A DNA stretch of 31,016 bases from Trichoplax adhaerens (taxonomy: Eukaryota > Placozoa > Uniplacotomia > Trichoplacea > Trichoplacidae), in NCBI RefSeq assembly GCF_000150275.1, contig NW_002060952.1:1672313-1703328 (forward strand). Reading direction: 5' to 3'. Every line of letters starts with the position of its first letter. Positions within the stretch are counted from its first letter, which is position 1. Made by a program: the position numbers and the translations under genes. The notes beneath the pieces are model-generated. The model did not search any database. It was not told where the DNA came from and saw only the letters and a program-made list of their open reading frames with translations. Shown here one piece after another: positions 30,701 to 31,016 of this stretch.

Positions 30701-31016
30701 GATCAATTCAGAAATTGGAAATTAAAGCATTTTACTCGATGTTCTAATTTTCCTTACCTTAATTGATACGTTATACTGTTTAACGTAGGCTATTTGCAAA
30801 AGTATTGCTGCCATTCTCCATTTCTCGCTTTTGGCTACGTTTTTATGGATGTTAATTGAGGGTATTGCTACTTTCAAAATGTCAACCCACAATCTTGAAA
30901 GTCGAAATTCTTCTATTTCATATTTGCTTCTTGGTTGGGGTTAGTAAAGAAGTTGAGATAGAATAAATACCAAATTATTTATTAAGTCTGAAATGTAATT
31001 ATCAAAATAGGTATTT
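18643..31016 (+). CDS. Gene B: five-CTLD adhesion GPCR with mucin-like stalk (3' end outside window)
   Basis: Proposed exons: 18643-18700, 19685-20074, 21711-22121, 22197-22574, 23379-23759, 24646-25080, 25885-26931, 27030-27215, 28194-28349, 28497-28554, 29153-29252, 29586-29626, 29821-29932, 30043-30146, 30330-30432, 30789-30939. They give about 1370 residues without a stop: signal peptide, five C-type lectin-like domains, a Ser/Thr repeat stalk, GAIN, GPS with HLTSFSVLL, and helices 1 to 3 plus the start of helix 4. The remainder lies beyond the window. It is a tandem paralogue of gene A in the same orientation, with matching exon lengths and phases. Expected role: cell-surface adhesion or sensing with self-cleavage at the GPS; ligand unknown. 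Long introns: 18701-19684, 22575-23378 and 23760-24645 hold nothing recognised; 20075-21710 holds an interspersed repeat; 25081-25884 and 27216-28193 hold tandem repeats; 28555-29152, 29253-29585 and 30433-30788 show nothing. Confidence 0.87.
19685..20074 (+). CDS. Gene B exon: CTLD 1
   Basis: Enters with DDLWYSHNSKRYFFSQ, has NYCRDTYGGSLLEI, the core FWIGIQDSSG, VVDPSKLCTG and RCSDPYRFICQ. Same length as gene A CTLD 1 (390 bases). Acceptor ctttgtag, donor gtttgt, phase 1 both ends. No EPN, QPD or WND motif. The ATG at 19834 is internal, not a start. Confidence 0.87.
20684..21235 (-). repeat. Interspersed repeat, copy 3 (inside gene B intron)
   Basis: Nearly identical to 12843-13393 and in the same orientation. 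It sits in the intron between CTLD 1 and CTLD 2, so it lies antisense-neutral to coding and should be spliced out. The gene A intron at the same place (1749-2346) is about 1 kb shorter and lacks it, so the insertion postdates the gene duplication or was lost from gene A. No clear target-site duplication could be fixed by eye. Confidence 0.85.
21711..22121 (+). CDS. Gene B exon: CTLD 2
   Basis: Enters with DENVCKAPN, then NYCKAIGKRLLQV, VWIGLR, FTAWEKFTPI, GKCATIKRDS and CQSFYPFICQQ. Same 411-base length as in gene A. Acceptor atatattag, donor gtactg, phase 1 both ends. The ATG at 21887 is internal. Confidence 0.87.
22197..22574 (+). CDS. Gene B exon: CTLD 3
   Basis: Enters with EMTCPAGWLQFRDSCYQV, then FLSCKFSYSSGLAII, LWIAMKADGK in place of WIGL (shared with gene A CTLD 3), and CSTGIGAYPLCQK. 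Acceptor ttctaatag, donor gtacat. Only 75 bases of intron separate it from CTLD 2; the same intron is also short in gene A (118 bases). Confidence 0.87.
23379..23759 (+). CDS. Gene B exon: CTLD 4
   Basis: Enters with ATCPDNWLRYRNYCYYL, has VWIGLEGTSN and ends NLNASILCQR. Same 381-base length as gene A. The QPN-like loop of gene A CTLD 4 is replaced here by a Cys-containing segment (HACYPENSCNC) with three extra Cys within eleven residues, possibly an additional disulfide. Acceptor ttgattag, donor gtaagt. Confidence 0.86.
24646..25080 (+). CDS. Gene B exon: CTLD 5
   Basis: Enters GELQTNCPTDWNINGVNC, then REFCSYHKSDLI, FWIGLYKVNN, and VDCVSHRAYLICRK, closely matching gene A CTLD 5 (VDCLSHRAYPICRK). 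Acceptor atttag, donor gtataa, phase 1 both ends. Confidence 0.87.
25165..25810. repeat. Two-copy tandem duplication in gene B intron
   Basis: Two units of about 315-330 bases (25165-25477 and 25478-25810). Shared segments include 'gctgatatc...taatattat...taat' near 25418 and 25738, and a 'ggctattgattca/ggctattcattca' pair near 25278 and 25602. It lies in the intron between CTLD 5 and the mucin-like exon. Confidence 0.65.
25885..26931 (+). CDS. Gene B exon: mucin-like Ser/Thr repeat stalk
   Basis: One 1047-base exon of about 348 residues, made mostly of a 19-residue (57-base) unit with consensus like E-N/D-S-T-T...I-S-T-T-T.A-T-A-T-T. About fifteen units are visible, more divergent at both ends. 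In the centre two units form a 38-residue (114-base) higher-order repeat copied almost exactly (about 26232-26345 and 26346-26459). It is rich in Thr and Ser for O-glycosylation, and the NST and NIS sequons could take N-glycans. Acceptor ttattag; the donor gtttgt at 26932 is chosen because it is phase 1 and leads in frame to 27030. The long open frame on the opposite strand is only its shadow. Confidence 0.83.
27030..27215 (+). CDS. Gene B exon: stalk end and first GAIN piece
   Basis: Starts with GTTTTTMLSTVSTLSTRVA, then NIDEVVDNAGLELAGKL and VSYYYQKL, which align with VVDNTGLYLAQAL and SYYNKRL in gene A. It lacks the Tyr/Asp cluster of the gene A exon. Acceptor tccaacag, donor gtacgt, phase 1 both ends. 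Confidence 0.78.
27401..28115. repeat. Tandem repeat of about 221 bases, three copies and a part
   Basis: Units start near 27401, 27622 and 27843, with a partial unit from about 28057. Marker words are 'taataattgagat' (27600, 27820, 28043) and 'cagcttattactct.cgtacca' (27837, 28058). It fills most of the intron between two GAIN exons and explains why this intron is about 980 bases against 86 in gene A. Confidence 0.75.
28194..28349 (+). CDS. Gene B exon: GAIN region, part 2
   Basis: Encodes GVWYILTSTNKKVVTAYIDI and ends PLKVKVPTSIIDNKYE, aligning with gene A 6287-6448. The acceptor acaacaag is poor in pyrimidines, so the left boundary is less sure. Donor gtattc. Phase 1 both ends. Confidence 0.68.
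28497..28554 (+). CDS. Gene B exon: GAIN region, part 3
   Basis: Encodes QFQIAIGIYKSTQFQQRN. Same 58-base length and phases as gene A 6550-6607. Acceptor ttactag, donor gtacat. Confidence 0.75.
29153..29252 (+). CDS. Gene B exon: GAIN region, part 4
   Basis: Encodes IQQPLKYAVSCQIRPIMKG and then TLKEPVVFFYEIKE, the last strands before the GPS. Acceptor tcttatag, donor gtaagg. Enters phase 2, leaves phase 0. Confidence 0.8.
29586..29626 (+). CDS. Gene B exon: GPS first half (CAYW)
   Basis: Encodes GSNKQPSCAYWKK. Acceptor atattgtag sits directly after a short AT microsatellite, donor gtaaga. Same 41-base size and phases as in gene A. Confidence 0.85.
29821..29932 (+). CDS. Gene B exon: GPS cleavage site and tethered agonist
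   Basis: Encodes HWATDGLKLEKINATTIK then CLSYHLTSFSVLLRFNNYS. The cleavage motif HL|T and agonist TSFSVLL are identical to gene A, and the same two GPS cysteines are missing. Acceptor ctatttag, donor gtaaac. Confidence 0.88.
30043..30146 (+). CDS. Gene B exon: transmembrane helix 1
   Basis: Encodes SPKIHDKILSITTYIGLSIS then LLCLIVTFLTFTAIR. 104 bases as in gene A. Acceptor ttgctaaag after a pyrimidine-rich tract, donor gtaggc. Confidence 0.83.
30330..30432 (+). CDS. Gene B exon: transmembrane helix 2
   Basis: Encodes QFHSIRGLIHANMAASMIIS then TTVFLLGIQWTNSP. 103 bases as in gene A. Acceptor tctttttag (strong), donor gtagat. Confidence 0.85.
30789..30939 (+). CDS. Gene B exon: helix 3 and start of helix 4
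   Basis: Encodes AICKSIAAILHFSLLATFLW then MLIEGIATFKMSTHN and LLLGWG. It carries the helix 3 Cys and the WMLIEG signature. 151 bases as in gene A. Acceptor taacgtag, donor gttagt. The receptor continues beyond the window; 30940-31016 is intron. Confidence 0.86.

Noticed and set aside
1-31016. CRISPR array, tRNA, rRNA, prokaryotic operon or mobile-element transposase
   Set aside because: No regular spaced direct repeats with unique spacers, no cloverleaf or rRNA sequence recognised, no Shine-Dalgarno-linked gene strings, and no transposase, integrase or reverse transcriptase motif on either strand.

Overview
This is a strongly AT-rich stretch of animal nuclear DNA. Genes are split into many short exons by gt...ag introns of roughly 80 to 1600 bases, no bacterial operon structure is present, and the families found (C-type lectin-like domains, GAIN/GPS, seven-helix adhesion receptors) are animal families. 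Compact introns, AT-richness and lineage-specific receptor expansion suggest an early-branching animal (placozoan, sponge or cnidarian), but the sequence alone does not settle this. There is one 50-base assembly gap (10611-10660) and one ambiguous base (12215).

Layout. (1) 1-1358: no gene recognised. (2) 1359-10458, plus strand, gene A: an adhesion-type G-protein-coupled receptor (aGPCR) whose extracellular part has five C-type lectin-like domains (CTLDs), one per exon, then a Tyr/Asp-rich stalk, a GAIN region, a GPS autoproteolysis motif (HL|T), seven membrane helices and a helical cytoplasmic tail. Its signal-peptide exon was not found. (3) 10459-13840: gap, no gene, and an inverted pair of copies of an interspersed repeat (about 12001-12570 and 12843-13393). 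(4) About 13840-15140, probably reaching near 16050: a decayed third receptor copy with a lost splice site, an in-frame stop and loss of the conserved helix-3 Cys. (5) 16050-18642: nothing recognised. (6) 18643-30939 and beyond the window, plus strand, gene B: a paralogue of gene A with a signal-peptide exon, the same five CTLDs, a large 19-residue-repeat Ser/Thr mucin-like exon absent from gene A, GAIN/GPS, and helices 1 to 3 before the window ends. Intron 2 of gene B carries a third copy of the interspersed repeat.

Exon joining. All joins were read by eye. From the signal exon to the first GAIN exons every junction is phase 1; after that phases 2, 0, 2, 0, 2, 0 and 1 alternate identically in both genes. 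Matching phase and near-identical exon lengths in two diverged copies are the strongest support for the models. Both proteins should sit at the cell surface as a lectin-like ectodomain held non-covalently to a seven-helix signalling part after GPS cleavage. The locus is a tandem receptor cluster in which the lectin array is stable in length while the stalk between lectins and GAIN has changed completely.
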